A stretch of 64,000 nt of DNA from an uncultured Maribacter sp. (GTDB lineage Bacteria > Bacteroidota > Bacteroidia > Flavobacteriales > Flavobacteriaceae). The notes under the pieces are model-generated. The model was not told the origin of the DNA, searched no databases, and was given only the letters and a program-made list of their open reading frames with translations. How positions within the stretch are numbered: the stretch's first letter is position 1; every line of letters starts with the position of its first letter. This document shows, piece after piece, positions 19,110 to 27,621 of the stretch. The stretch covers positions 62,001-126,000 of the forward strand of contig NZ_CANMRY010000003.1 of assembly GCF_947500405.1 (NCBI RefSeq), written 5' to 3'. A program made the position numbers and the translations under genes.

Positions 19110-20264
19110 ATGAGTTATTTTTCTTCAGATTTTAAATTAGGTATTCTTGGTGGTGGCCAACTTGGCAAAATGATGTTGTATGAAACCCGAAAATTTGACA
19201 TACAAACTAAAGTCTTAGAAGCATCCGAAGATGCACCTTCTAAAATTGCTAGTAATGAATTTGTTTTAGGGAATTTATTAGATTTTGATGCCGTTTATAA
19301 TTTTGGAAAAAGTGTAGATGTACTTACTATAGAGATTGAAAATGTAAACACCAAAGCTTTAGAAAAATTAGAAGACGAAGGAGTAAAAGTATATCCGCCA
19401 ACAAAAGCCTTACGTATTATTCAAAATAAAGCTACTCAAAAATTATTTTATACAGACAATAACATTCCAACCGCAGCATTCTCCCGTTTTGCATATACTA
19501 GCGAAATAGAAGACAGCATTGAAAATGGCGGATTACAATTTCCTTTTGTATGGAAATGCGCCCAATTTGGATATGACGGGCAAGGGGTAAAAGTGGTTCG
19601 TAAGGTAGAAGATTTAAAAGGTTTACCAAATGTAGAATGTATTGCAGAAGAAATGGTTCCTTTTAAAAATGAATTATCTGTAATAGTTGCCCGTAGCGCA
19701 TCTGGTGAGGTAGTTACCTATCCTGTGGTAGAAATGGAATTTCACCCAGAAGCCAACCAAGTGGAATATGTTATTTGCCCGGCAAGAATTAATGAAGATG
19801 TAGCAAAAAAAGCACAGGAAATAGCGCTAAAAGTTTCTAATAAAATACAGCAAGTTGGTTTACTAGCCGTAGAAATGTTCCAAACAGAAGATGACCAAAT
19901 TTTAGTAAATGAGGTTGCTCCAAGACCTCACAACAGCGGACACCAAACTATAGAAGCAAGTTACACCAATCAATTTGAACAACATATAAGAGCTATCTTA
20001 GATTTACCTTTAGGAAGTACTGAAAATAAAGTAGCTGGTATTATGGTAAACCTAGTTGGTGCCGAAGGCCATACTGGTGATGTTATTTATGAGAATATAG
20101 AACAAATTCTTAAATTAGAAGGTGTTACCCCGCATATTTATGGTAAAAAACAAACAAGGCCTTTTCGTAAAATGGGACATGTTACCATAGTAAATAAAGA
20201 TATTATAAAGGCAAGAGAAATTGCACAACAAGTAAAAGAAACAATAAAAGTTATAAGCAAATAA
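19110..20264 (+). CDS. purK: N5-carboxyaminoimidazole ribonucleotide synthase
   Basis: PurK carries out the ATP- and bicarbonate-dependent carboxylation of AIR to N5-CAIR in purine synthesis. The protein is 384 residues from ATG 19110. The start is chosen because MSYFSSDFKLGILGGGQLG is the family's usual beginning (nucleotide-fold glycines at 14-19) and because the upstream TTG lies in the promoter box. The ATP-grasp domain includes FVWKCAQFGYDGQG and the metal-binding NEVAPRPHNSGH. It is followed after 4 bases by purE, the enzyme for the next step, so the two form an operon. Confidence 0.95.
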   Translation: MSYFSSDFKLGILGGGQLGKMMLYETRKFDIQTKVLEASEDAPSKIASNEFVLGNLLDFDAVYNFGKSVDVLTIEIENVNTKALEKLEDEGVKVYPPTKALRIIQNKATQKLFYTDNNIPTAAFSRFAYTSEIEDSIENGGLQFPFVWKCAQFGYDGQGVKVVRKVEDLKGLPNVECIAEEMVPFKNELSVIVARSASGEVVTYPVVEMEFHPEANQVEYVICPARINEDVAKKAQEIALKVSNKIQQVGLLAVEMFQTEDDQILVNEVAPRPHNSGHQTIEASYTNQFEQHIRAILDLPLGSTENKVAGIMVNLVGAEGHTGDVIYENIEQILKLEGVTPHIYGKKQTRPFRKMGHVTIVNKDIIKAREIAQQVKETIKVISK

Positions 20265-20268
20265 AGAT

Positions 20269-20757
20269 ATGAGCAAAGTAGCAGTAGTAATGGGAAGCAC
20301 AAGCGACCTACCAGTAATGCAAGATGCAATAGATATTTTAAAAGGTTTTGATATTAAAGTAGATGTAGACATTGTTTCTGCACACCGAACTCCAGAAAAA
20401 TTATTCGATTTTAGTAAAAATGCCCATATTAACGGCTATTCTGTAATAATTGCAGGTGCTGGTGGTGCTGCACATTTACCCGGAATGGTAGCTTCTATGT
20501 CACCGCTACCAGTAATTGGTGTTCCTGTTAAAAGTAGCAACTCTATAGATGGTTGGGATTCTGTTTTATCTATACTACAAATGCCTGGTGGTGTTCCTGT
20601 AGCTACAGTTGCCTTAGATGGCGCAAAAAATGCAGGTATTCTTGCAGCACAAATTATTGGCGCTAGTGACAAATGTGTTCTAGATAAAATTATTCTTTAT
20701 AAAGAAGGGTTAAAACAAAAAGTTATTGATGGAGCGAAAGAAGTTCGAAGTATTTAG
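20269..20757 (+). CDS. purE: N5-CAIR mutase, class I PurE
   Basis: PurE of 162 residues converts N5-CAIR to CAIR. It shows GSTSDLPVM near residue 9, the SAHRTP loop carrying the catalytic His, and AGAGGAAHLPGM. The size and the neighbouring purK identify the class I bacterial form rather than the AIR carboxylase form. It is translated from an ATG 4 bases after the purK stop. Confidence 0.96.
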   Translation: MSKVAVVMGSTSDLPVMQDAIDILKGFDIKVDVDIVSAHRTPEKLFDFSKNAHINGYSVIIAGAGGAAHLPGMVASMSPLPVIGVPVKSSNSIDGWDSVLSILQMPGGVPVATVALDGAKNAGILAAQIIGASDKCVLDKIILYKEGLKQKVIDGAKEVRSI

Positions 20758-20796
20758 TAATAAGTACAAAGACATTTAATAAAACAGATTATTCAA

Positions 20797-21120
20797 GTGA
20801 ATACTCCTACTATCATTTTTACTCTTTGTGCAGTTGTAATTATTATTATTTTGTTTGTGTTTAAAAATAAGTTTAGCAATAGTTATGCTAAATGCTTGTC
20901 TAGAAGTTTCCTTCTTTTTTTATTTATTTATGTTCTTATTCAGATAGTAGTATTCATTAAATGGGAATTTTTTATTTCTCCAAACAATTCAAAAGACACA
21001 GCTAAAAACTTTTCTTTTATTACAGGAGCCATTTTTTCAACTATTATTTCCTTTACATATTTACTTATTAATTTAAGTATAACATTTTTCAAAATCAAAA
21101 AAACAACCGACAACCACTAA
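20797..21120 (+). CDS. Small hypothetical membrane protein
   Basis: This frame of 107 residues begins with GTG and has no nearby in-frame ATG. It encodes three hydrophobic segments (about 5-23, 36-54 and 72-96), a basic loop after the first, and a short charged tail. I recognise no family. It lies 39 bases after purE and 43 before the M3 peptidase gene on the same strand, so it may be carried on that transcript. The start is uncertain and it could be a lineage-specific gene. Confidence 0.5.
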   Translation: MNTPTIIFTLCAVVIIIILFVFKNKFSNSYAKCLSRSFLLFLFIYVLIQIVVFIKWEFFISPNNSKDTAKNFSFITGAIFSTIISFTYLLINLSITFFKIKKTTDNH

Positions 21121-21163
21121 CCAACAACTATAAACGAACATTCACAAACTATTAACCTAGAAT

Positions 21164-23179
21164 ATGAACCCACTTTTATCTCCTTTTGATACTGCTCCTT
21201 TCTCTACTATAGAAAACGAACATTTTAAACCTGCTTTTTTACAGGCAATGAAAGATGCTAGAGCAGAGATTGATGCTATTACAAAAAATACAGAATCTCC
21301 GAGTTTTGAAAATACTATTGAAGCTTTAGAATTTTCTGGACAGCAATTGGACCGAATTTCATCTGTGTTTTTTAATCTAAACTCCGCAGAAACTAATGAA
21401 GAAATTCAGAAAATAGCGCAAGAAATATCTCCTTTACTTTCTGAGTTTGGAAACGATATTACACTTAACAAAGATTTATTTCTTAGAGTTAAAGCGGTTT
21501 ATGACCAAAAAGATTCCTTAACACTAAATACAGAACAACAAACTTTATTAGATAAAAGATATAAAGCTTTTAGCCGTAATGGTGCTAACCTGCCTGAAGA
21601 TAAAAAAACAAGACTAAGAGAAATTGATGCTGCACTTGCAAAACTAAAATTACAGTTTGGTGAAAATATTTTAGCCGAAACCAATAAGTACCAAAAACAC
21701 CTTACTAACGAAGCTGATTTAGATGGACTACCTGAGGGTGCAAAAGAAGCTGCTGCACAATTAGCAAAATCTAAAGATTTAGATGGTTGGCTAATTACCT
21801 TAGAATATCCAAGCTATATTCCTTTTATGAAGTATGCTAGTAACCGAGAACTACGTAAAGAACTTACTCTGGCTTTTGGTAGCAAAGGTTTTAAAGGAGA
21901 TAATTTAGATAACCAAGAAAATGTACTGCAAATAGCAAATCTAAGACATGAGCGTGCTAATATTTTAGGTTATGAAACCCATGCACATTTTGTTTTAGAA
22001 GAGCGTATGGCAGAAACGCCAGAAAAAGTCCAAGCATTTTTAAGCGAGATACTGGAAAAAGCAAAACCTGCTGCAGAACGTGAGTTTAAACAATTAGAAG
22101 ATTTTGCAAAGGAATTAGATGGTATAGAGCAATTACAAAAATGGGATGGCTCTTACTATTCTGAAAAATTAAAACAAAAACTTTTTAATCTAGACGATGA
22201 AATTTTAAAACCGTACTTTAAATTAGAAAACGTAATTGATGGTGTTTTTAAAGTATCTGAAAAACTTTTTGGCCTACAATTTGAAGAGGTTTTTGATGTA
22301 GACAAATACCATGAAGAAGTAAAAACATATAAAGTATATGATGTAGAAAAGAATTTTATTTCTCTTTTCTATGCAGATTTTCACCCAAGGGCAGGAAAAC
22401 GTGGTGGTGCTTGGATGACTTCATTTAAGTCGCAATACAAAAGAGGAGAAGAAAATGTGCGCCCGCATATATCTAACGTATGTAACTTTACCAAACCTAC
22501 AAAAAGCAAACCTTCTTTACTAACGTTTAACGAGGTTACTACCCTTTTTCATGAGTTTGGCCACGGATTACACGGTATGCTCGCAAACACAACCTATCCT
22601 AGCTTATCTGGAACGTCTGTGTATTGGGATTTTGTAGAACTACCAAGTCAGGTTTTAGAAAACTGGTGTTATGAAAAAGAAGCTTTAGAGCTTTTTGCTA
22701 CGCATTATGAAACGGGAGAATTAATCCCGATGGATTTGGTTCAGAAAATAAAAGAATCTGCCACTTTTCAAGAAGGTATGGCAACGCTACGTCAATTAAG
22801 TTTTGGCTTGTTAGACATGTCTTGGCATGGTGCAGACCCAACAAATATTACAAATGTAAAAGCTCATGAAACAAAAGCGTTTACAGGAACAAACTTATAC
22901 CCAGAAACAAAAGAAACATGTATGAGTACTGCTTTTGCTCATATTTTTCAAGGAGGGTATTCTTCTGGGTATTACAGTTACAAATGGGCAGAGGTTTTAG
23001 ATGCTGATGCTTTTGCATATTTTAAAGAAAAAGGAATATTTAATAAAGAGGTTGCAACAAAGTTTAAAGACAACGTACTCTCCCAAGGGGGAACAGAAAA
23101 CCCTATGGTTTTATACAAACGTTTTAGAGGCGCAGAACCTAAAGTAGAAGCTTTATTAGAGCGTGCTGGTTTGTTATAA
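21164..23179 (+). CDS. M3 family zinc oligopeptidase (dipeptidyl carboxypeptidase-like)
   Basis: This 671-residue thimet-oligopeptidase-fold metallopeptidase carries the zinc motif HEFGH at 463-467 (FHEFGHGLHGML), with a downstream Glu in the following helix region. The first residues (NPLLSPFDTAPFSTIENEHFKPAF) match the E. coli Dcp/OpdA branch. No signal peptide is seen at the chosen start, so it probably degrades peptides in the cytoplasm. Dcp and oligopeptidase A cannot be separated from sequence alone. A bidirectional terminator follows. Confidence 0.92.
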   Translation: MNPLLSPFDTAPFSTIENEHFKPAFLQAMKDARAEIDAITKNTESPSFENTIEALEFSGQQLDRISSVFFNLNSAETNEEIQKIAQEISPLLSEFGNDITLNKDLFLRVKAVYDQKDSLTLNTEQQTLLDKRYKAFSRNGANLPEDKKTRLREIDAALAKLKLQFGENILAETNKYQKHLTNEADLDGLPEGAKEAAAQLAKSKDLDGWLITLEYPSYIPFMKYASNRELRKELTLAFGSKGFKGDNLDNQENVLQIANLRHERANILGYETHAHFVLEERMAETPEKVQAFLSEILEKAKPAAEREFKQLEDFAKELDGIEQLQKWDGSYYSEKLKQKLFNLDDEILKPYFKLENVIDGVFKVSEKLFGLQFEEVFDVDKYHEEVKTYKVYDVEKNFISLFYADFHPRAGKRGGAWMTSFKSQYKRGEENVRPHISNVCNFTKPTKSKPSLLTFNEVTTLFHEFGHGLHGMLANTTYPSLSGTSVYWDFVELPSQVLENWCYEKEALELFATHYETGELIPMDLVQKIKESATFQEGMATLRQLSFGLLDMSWHGADPTNITNVKAHETKAFTGTNLYPETKETCMSTAFAHIFQGGYSSGYYSYKWAEVLDADAFAYFKEKGIFNKEVATKFKDNVLSQGGTENPMVLYKRFRGAEPKVEALLERAGLL

Positions 23180-23190
23180 CAGTTCTACTA

Positions 23191-23231
23191 AAAAGAAGCT
23201 CCACTAGTAGTACTAGTGGAGCTTCTTTTAT
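23191..23231. terminator. Bidirectional terminator between M3 peptidase and MORN protein genes
   Basis: A long stem (AAAAGAAGCTCCACTAG and its complement, with a TAGTA loop) is flanked by A-rich and T-rich sides. It suits the two convergent genes. Confidence 0.88.
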
Positions 23232-23236
23232 AATTC

Positions 23237-25777
23237 TTATAATAAATCGGTATGGTAAATATACTCCGTTTTAGAATCTAGCTTATACAAATGTTGTAAA
23301 CGAATTCCTTTTTCAACTTTTTCAAAAGCTTTATATTCCAAGCCATCTTCATTATATTGTTCTATAGCAAAAGTGGTATCTGTTCTTATTAAAAAAATAT
23401 AACTAGAAGGATTGTTATAAGATTGTCCTTTTACTTTTACTTTTCCAGCTACTAATTTACCTTTCTCAAATTCTGCTGTTCTTTCCACATTACCTTCATC
23501 ATCATAACCAATAACTTTTCCTTCTAAACTTTCATTATGCAAATTATAGGTTAAGACCTTTTTATCATTTAAATTATACTTAACAATTTCTTTATTTGTT
23601 TTGCTAGTATATGTTGTTATAATTTTTCCATCCTTTTTAGTATCTATAGATTTTACTATACTTCCATCAACGTATGTGTCTTCTTGATACGTATCTGAAT
23701 AAGAATTGTAATTAGTTACTTTTCCTTTATAAGGCTTGCCATTTTTATAGGTCATTTTACTTAGTATTTCATCCCCTTTATAATAAATAGCATCTCCTTC
23801 TGGTTTTCCATTAACATAATTTACAGATGACTTTTTAGAACCAGAAGCATTGTAGGTTACAAAAAGTCCGTCTTTTAAATCGTTCTTATAAGCACCTTTT
23901 TCTAGCACATTAGAGTTATAATCATACTTTTTATAAATACCATTTTTCTTACCATCTTTTATAGTATACAAGACCTTATCTTTTGCATCAAAAGTAGTAC
24001 CGTTATATAATTCCCCATTTTTAAAAGTAGCTTTAGCAATTAACTTTCCTTCTTTATCAAAAAATTTGGCATCTTTAGAACTATCTATATCTTTTATTAA
24101 TACATATTCATAGTCTTTCTTATCATAATTATAAACTCTTTCATAAGTTAGAGCACTAATTAACTTACCGTTATTTATTTCTTCAACTTCTTTTATTTGG
24201 TCAGATTCGTAGAAAAACTCATAACGTTTTCCTTCTTTCGTTTTAAAATCATAGCTACCAATCTTCTCTCCTTTTTCATTAAAATAAACCCCTAAGACTG
24301 GTTTATAATTTTTAAAATCTGTATTACTTTGCGGCTTTCCATTACTATAAAATCTTATTTCTTTTTCTTTATTATAACCGCTAGAATCATATATCTCAAT
24401 AGTTTTATAATAAGCACCTTTATTCCCTTTTCTTAAAGTAGTCACTTTTATTATTCTTCCTGCTTTATATTCTTCTATTCTATCATAAACACCATTATAA
24501 TAACTATACTTAACCCCATCTTCTGGAGATCCGTAAGACCCACTTCTTAATGTTAAGGTCCCCAAAACCTTTCCTTCTTTATTGTAATACGTTTTTAAAT
24601 CATCTTTTGAAACCATGAATTTAATCTTAGTTTCTGGGTAGTATTTTATCTCTTCAATTAAATCTCCGTCTACATATGTTATTTTAGAATCTCTGTTATA
24701 TTGTATTCCATTATAAGCTTTGTAATCTTTATAACTTAGTCTTGATTTTTCTTTCCCTTCTTCATCATAAAAAATATCTAGCAACTTAACGCCATCTTTA
24801 TATGTAAAAAGGGATTTCATTTTTCCATTCTTATACTTTTCTGTAGACTCTACAATCTTTCCTTCTTCATAAACAGTAATATAAGAAAGCCAATCTTCTT
24901 CCTTTTTTGAGTATGAATAATTAGATTTAAAAGTATATTGTGTTCCATTTCTAGGGCTCAAATAAGAGTTAACCATACTGTAGGTTAAAGAACCTAATTC
25001 TTTCCCATTAGTAGTATAATAAATTGTTTTGTAGTTTGGTTCCGAAATAAATTTTTCTCTTATATTTCCGTTTTTATAATATACAGATTTACCTAGTACA
25101 GCCCCTCCTTTAGAATAATATTGTATACTAGATATAGAAAATGGATTGTAATTATAATACGCCTCTATACCTACTTTATTTCCGTTAGATAAATATTTAG
25201 ACTCTCCTAAGAGCTTTCCATTTTTATCATAATACTTCGTATATTTTTTTTTGTTATCCTTATCTAAATACTCTTCGTAACGCAGCCCATTTAAATCTCC
25301 ATTATGATATGTTCTCTTAAAACCATCTTCAATTTCTTTAAAATAAATATAATAAGAACTGTAATTTAAATTTGTTTCTCCGCTTACATATAAGCCATTC
25401 TTATAGGTAGAAATTATCTTTTTATCTTGTATGTAACTTATATATTCTCCATCTAACTTATTATTTTTATATGTACCTTCTTGGTATGCTTTTCCATTTT
25501 CTTTATACCAAGTAACTTTACCTTCCCAAAAGTCTTTATCAACATATTTAGATAAAGCATTCATTTGTAAAACACCAGACTTGTAATAATCTTTTACTCT
25601 AAAAAAAATTCCTTCTGCTTTTACAGGTGGCCTGTAATAACTTGCATTTTCTTTTGTAGTTTTCTTCCATTTAGAGTCATACCACAAAGTGTCTTGCTGA
25701 GCTAATAAATTAGTAGTACTATATAATACTACAATTACAACTATTATTAATTGTTTTAAACTCTTTACTACCTTCAT
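23237..25777 (-). CDS. Large secreted YwqK/MORN-repeat protein
   Basis: This 846-residue protein has a signal peptide ending LLAQ (residue 27). Nearly the whole mature part consists of tandem beta-hairpin repeats of about 20-25 residues, of the type YYKNGKxxGxxTYKNG. Databases often label such proteins YwqK antitoxin, but the export signal and size argue against a toxin-antitoxin role. MORN-type repeats usually act in binding or scaffolding. The codons are Lys/Tyr/Asn-rich. It is divergent from the metzincin lipoprotein gene, and the two promoters carry the same mirror-image element. A TATTTTTG box lies at 25796-25803 on the minus strand. Confidence 0.8.
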   Translation of the reverse strand: MKVVKSLKQLIIVVIVVLYSTTNLLAQQDTLWYDSKWKKTTKENASYYRPPVKAEGIFFRVKDYYKSGVLQMNALSKYVDKDFWEGKVTWYKENGKAYQEGTYKNNKLDGEYISYIQDKKIISTYKNGLYVSGETNLNYSSYYIYFKEIEDGFKRTYHNGDLNGLRYEEYLDKDNKKKYTKYYDKNGKLLGESKYLSNGNKVGIEAYYNYNPFSISSIQYYSKGGAVLGKSVYYKNGNIREKFISEPNYKTIYYTTNGKELGSLTYSMVNSYLSPRNGTQYTFKSNYSYSKKEEDWLSYITVYEEGKIVESTEKYKNGKMKSLFTYKDGVKLLDIFYDEEGKEKSRLSYKDYKAYNGIQYNRDSKITYVDGDLIEEIKYYPETKIKFMVSKDDLKTYYNKEGKVLGTLTLRSGSYGSPEDGVKYSYYNGVYDRIEEYKAGRIIKVTTLRKGNKGAYYKTIEIYDSSGYNKEKEIRFYSNGKPQSNTDFKNYKPVLGVYFNEKGEKIGSYDFKTKEGKRYEFFYESDQIKEVEEINNGKLISALTYERVYNYDKKDYEYVLIKDIDSSKDAKFFDKEGKLIAKATFKNGELYNGTTFDAKDKVLYTIKDGKKNGIYKKYDYNSNVLEKGAYKNDLKDGLFVTYNASGSKKSSVNYVNGKPEGDAIYYKGDEILSKMTYKNGKPYKGKVTNYNSYSDTYQEDTYVDGSIVKSIDTKKDGKIITTYTSKTNKEIVKYNLNDKKVLTYNLHNESLEGKVIGYDDEGNVERTAEFEKGKLVAGKVKVKGQSYNNPSSYIFLIRTDTTFAIEQYNEDGLEYKAFEKVEKGIRLQHLYKLDSKTEYIYHTDLL

Positions 25778-25795
25778 CTTGTATTTTATTTTTTA

Positions 25796-25803
25796 CAAAA
25801 ATA
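25796..25803 (-). promoter_or_regulatory. -7 box of the MORN-protein gene
   Basis: TATTTTTG on the minus strand matches TAnnTTTG and lies 18 bases before the start codon. Its upstream edge is 21 bases from the dyad at 25825-25839. Confidence 0.55.
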
Positions 25804-25824
25804 TCCCTAAAAAAAACGTTAAGC

Positions 25825-25839
25825 ATCCCTGTAAATAGG
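25825..25839 (-). promoter_or_regulatory. Copy 1 of a mirrored operator-like element
   Basis: The 15 bases ATCCCTGTAAATAGG are the exact reverse complement of the copy at 25944-25958. Read toward the gene it is CCTATTTACAGGGAT, containing a CCCT-N6-AGGG-like dyad. It ends 47 bases before the MORN-protein start and 21 bases before its -7 box. The factor that binds it is unknown. Confidence 0.6.
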
Positions 25840-25943
25840 TATTTTTAATAGTATAACCATAAAATAGTAGCTCTATTTTAAAGAAATACAATTTTATTAC
25901 TAAACCTACCGTTTTAAAAAACCTAATAGTTGTAATTAAAAAC

Positions 25944-25958
25944 CCTATTTACAGGGAT
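25944..25958 (+). promoter_or_regulatory. Copy 2 of a mirrored operator-like element
   Basis: CCTATTTACAGGGAT, preceded by C so that the dyad CCCTATTTACAGGG is complete. It lies 46 bases before the metzincin lipoprotein start and 21 bases before TAAATTAG (25980-25987), a one-mismatch -7 box. Flanking bases (ATTAAAAA before, TTAA after) are also shared with copy 1. Confidence 0.6.
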
Positions 25959-26004
25959 TATTAAGTTATAAATGCTGAATAAATTAGCGTCCAAATAAAA
26001 AATC

Positions 26005-27000
26005 ATGAAAAAAATTATGATCCCAATTTTTTCTTTATTAATCTTTTCATGTAGTAAAGATTCTACTAATGACTCTAATGATTTAGATAATAACAATCCA
26101 GAATTTACGGCTAATCAAAGTTTTAGCATTGAAGAACATTCTGCTTTTGAAAGCAGTATTGGCATTATTAAAGCTACCGATAAAGATAATGATGCTTTAA
26201 CTTATACTATACAATCTGAAGCCGATTTAATAATAAATGAAAACACCGGAGAAATTACCATAGGAGAGAATACCATTCTAGATTTTGAAACTACACCAAG
26301 TATTTCTGCTACTATCTCTGTTTTTGATGGCACTACTATTGTAGATGAAGACATTATTATAACTTTAGAAAATATAGAGGAATATGCTATTTTAACAGCA
26401 GAGCAAAAAGAGCTTGTAGATTATTTTAGATATTTAACATTATGGGAAGACTCTAACGCCCTAAGTTCTATTCAAAAATGGGGTGCCCCAATGAAAATAT
26501 TTTTAGATGGCGCTATAAGTACAGACTATAAAGCAACGGTACAAAGCGTATTAGACCAATATAATGCTTTATTTAATTTAGGAACTTTTTCTATTACAAT
26601 TGTAGAAACCAAAACAGAATCCAATGTTCATTTATACTATGGAAATGCAGAAGAAATAGAAACCTTATGGCCAGATATGCATGAGATTATTGAGGGTAAA
26701 ACCTACGATGGTTACGCAATAAGTTCTGGAACTGGTCTTGCTCTTAACAACTCTAGAATTTGGATATCTAGCCCAATAGAATCTTTACTAAAACATGAAC
26801 TAGGTCATTCTTTAGGGCTTGGACACTCTAATAAATGTGATGAAGAAAAAAGTTTTTTATGCTCTACTATAAGCCCAAATAACGACTTTTTAGACGTAGA
26901 AAAAGAAATTATACGTTTTCTTTACCACAAAGATATGGTTCCAGGAACAACTGCAGAAGAGCTAAATAATGCTGTAGGTAACTTAATTTTATTAAATTAA
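26005..27000 (+). CDS. Metzincin-type zinc protease lipoprotein with cadherin-like domain
   Basis: This 331-residue protein has a lipoprotein signal (IFSC, Cys16), followed by SKDSTND. That acidic/lysine pattern after the Cys resembles Bacteroidota surface-export signals. A cadherin-like beta domain spans about 33-125 (FSIEEHSAFESSIGIIKATDKD, interrupted; TGEITIGE; DFE). The catalytic domain has HELGHSLGLGH at 264-274, the full metzincin zinc motif with His264, Glu265, His268 and His274. It is probably a cell-surface or secreted endopeptidase. The regulatory element upstream is shared with the MORN-protein gene. No terminator is evident; a kinase relic follows. Confidence 0.82.
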   Translation: MKKIMIPIFSLLIFSCSKDSTNDSNDLDNNNPEFTANQSFSIEEHSAFESSIGIIKATDKDNDALTYTIQSEADLIINENTGEITIGENTILDFETTPSISATISVFDGTTIVDEDIIITLENIEEYAILTAEQKELVDYFRYLTLWEDSNALSSIQKWGAPMKIFLDGAISTDYKATVQSVLDQYNALFNLGTFSITIVETKTESNVHLYYGNAEEIETLWPDMHEIIEGKTYDGYAISSGTGLALNNSRIWISSPIESLLKHELGHSLGLGHSNKCDEEKSFLCSTISPNNDFLDVEKEIIRFLYHKDMVPGTTAEELNNAVGNLILLN

Positions 27001-27020
27001 TACAGCTTATATTTTTTTAA

Positions 27021-27189
27021 GTTCAAGCCATAAAATATATGTAACCAGACCGCGCGTCTGAAATTAAAATAAAATCTATTGTAAGTAATGGAAAAACAAC
27101 TTTATCTATTAAAGACAACGGTCTCGGCTTAGATTTAAAAAAGGCACGGTCATAAATTATTTGGATTAAGAAATACTCTAACAAAGAGA
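27021..27189 (+). pseudogene. Relic of a sensor histidine kinase ATPase domain
   Basis: A conceptual reading from 27021 gives an N-box remnant (AIKY), a TAA stop at 27042, then PDRASEIKIKS and NGKTTLSIKDNGLGLDLKK. That is the G1 box of a HATPase_c domain. A frameshift near 27141-27146 moves the match to another frame, HGHKLFGLRNT, which is the sequence expected next in Bacteroidota PAS-type kinases. The match stops where the rhodanese gene's end begins. The H, N-terminal sensor and later ATPase parts are missing. At least one stop and one frameshift are visible directly; the kinase assignment rests on motif order. Confidence 0.7.
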
Positions 27190-27540
27190 TTATTTTGCTA
27201 CAAAAGCCAAATAACCTCCTTCTAAGTTTATCACATTTTTATACCCCATATCTAAAAGTCTCTGCTGCGCTTTCGCACTACGCCCGCCAGCCTTACAATA
27301 TAAATAAATAGTTTCTTCTTTATCTAAAGATTTAACTTGCTCTTCAAAATTCTTATCAAACCAATTAATGTTTTTGGCATTTTTCAAATGCCCTTTAGCA
27401 TACTCTATTGGTGTTCTTACATCTATAAGTATTGCATTATTTATATTTTTTTGTGAAAATTCTGTGATATGTATTGCTTTATTTTGTGAACAAGAGAAAA
27501 ATAAAAACAACAATGTAAAAGATAAGAAAAATAATTTCAT
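27190..27540 (-). CDS. Rhodanese-like domain lipoprotein
   Basis: This 116-residue protein has a lipoprotein signal peptide (FFSC, Cys17) and a single rhodanese domain. It has DVRTPIEYAKGHLKNAKNI and the active-site loop YCKAGGRS, with the catalytic Cys in place. It should act as a periplasmic sulfurtransferase or persulfide carrier; the substrate is unknown. It is divergent from the ECF sigma gene, with about 80 bases between the starts. Its stop abuts the kinase relic. Confidence 0.85.
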   Translation of the reverse strand: MKLFFLSFTLLFLFFSCSQNKAIHITEFSQKNINNAILIDVRTPIEYAKGHLKNAKNINWFDKNFEEQVKSLDKEETIYLYCKAGGRSAKAQQRLLDMGYKNVINLEGGYLAFVAK

Positions 27541-27595
27541 AACATTTATTTTGTTTCATAACAACTCAAAATTAACTTATTAAATAAAAATCTTT

Positions 27596-27603
27596 TACTT
27601 TTG
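27596..27603 (+). promoter_or_regulatory. -7 box of the ECF sigma gene
   Basis: TACTTTTG is a perfect TAnnTTTG match 18 bases before ATG 27622. It covers the TTG at 27601 that would otherwise be read as an earlier start. Confidence 0.5.
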
Positions 27604-27621
27604 GTATTAATAAATAATAGA

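Noticed and set aside
23237..25777. YwqK antitoxin label suggesting a toxin-antitoxin system
   Set aside because: The protein is 846 residues with a signal peptide and no toxin gene is adjacent; the label comes from shared MORN-like repeats.
27601..27621. TTG start giving a longer sigma factor
   Set aside because: It overlaps TACTTTTG; the ATG at 27622 fits the family start.
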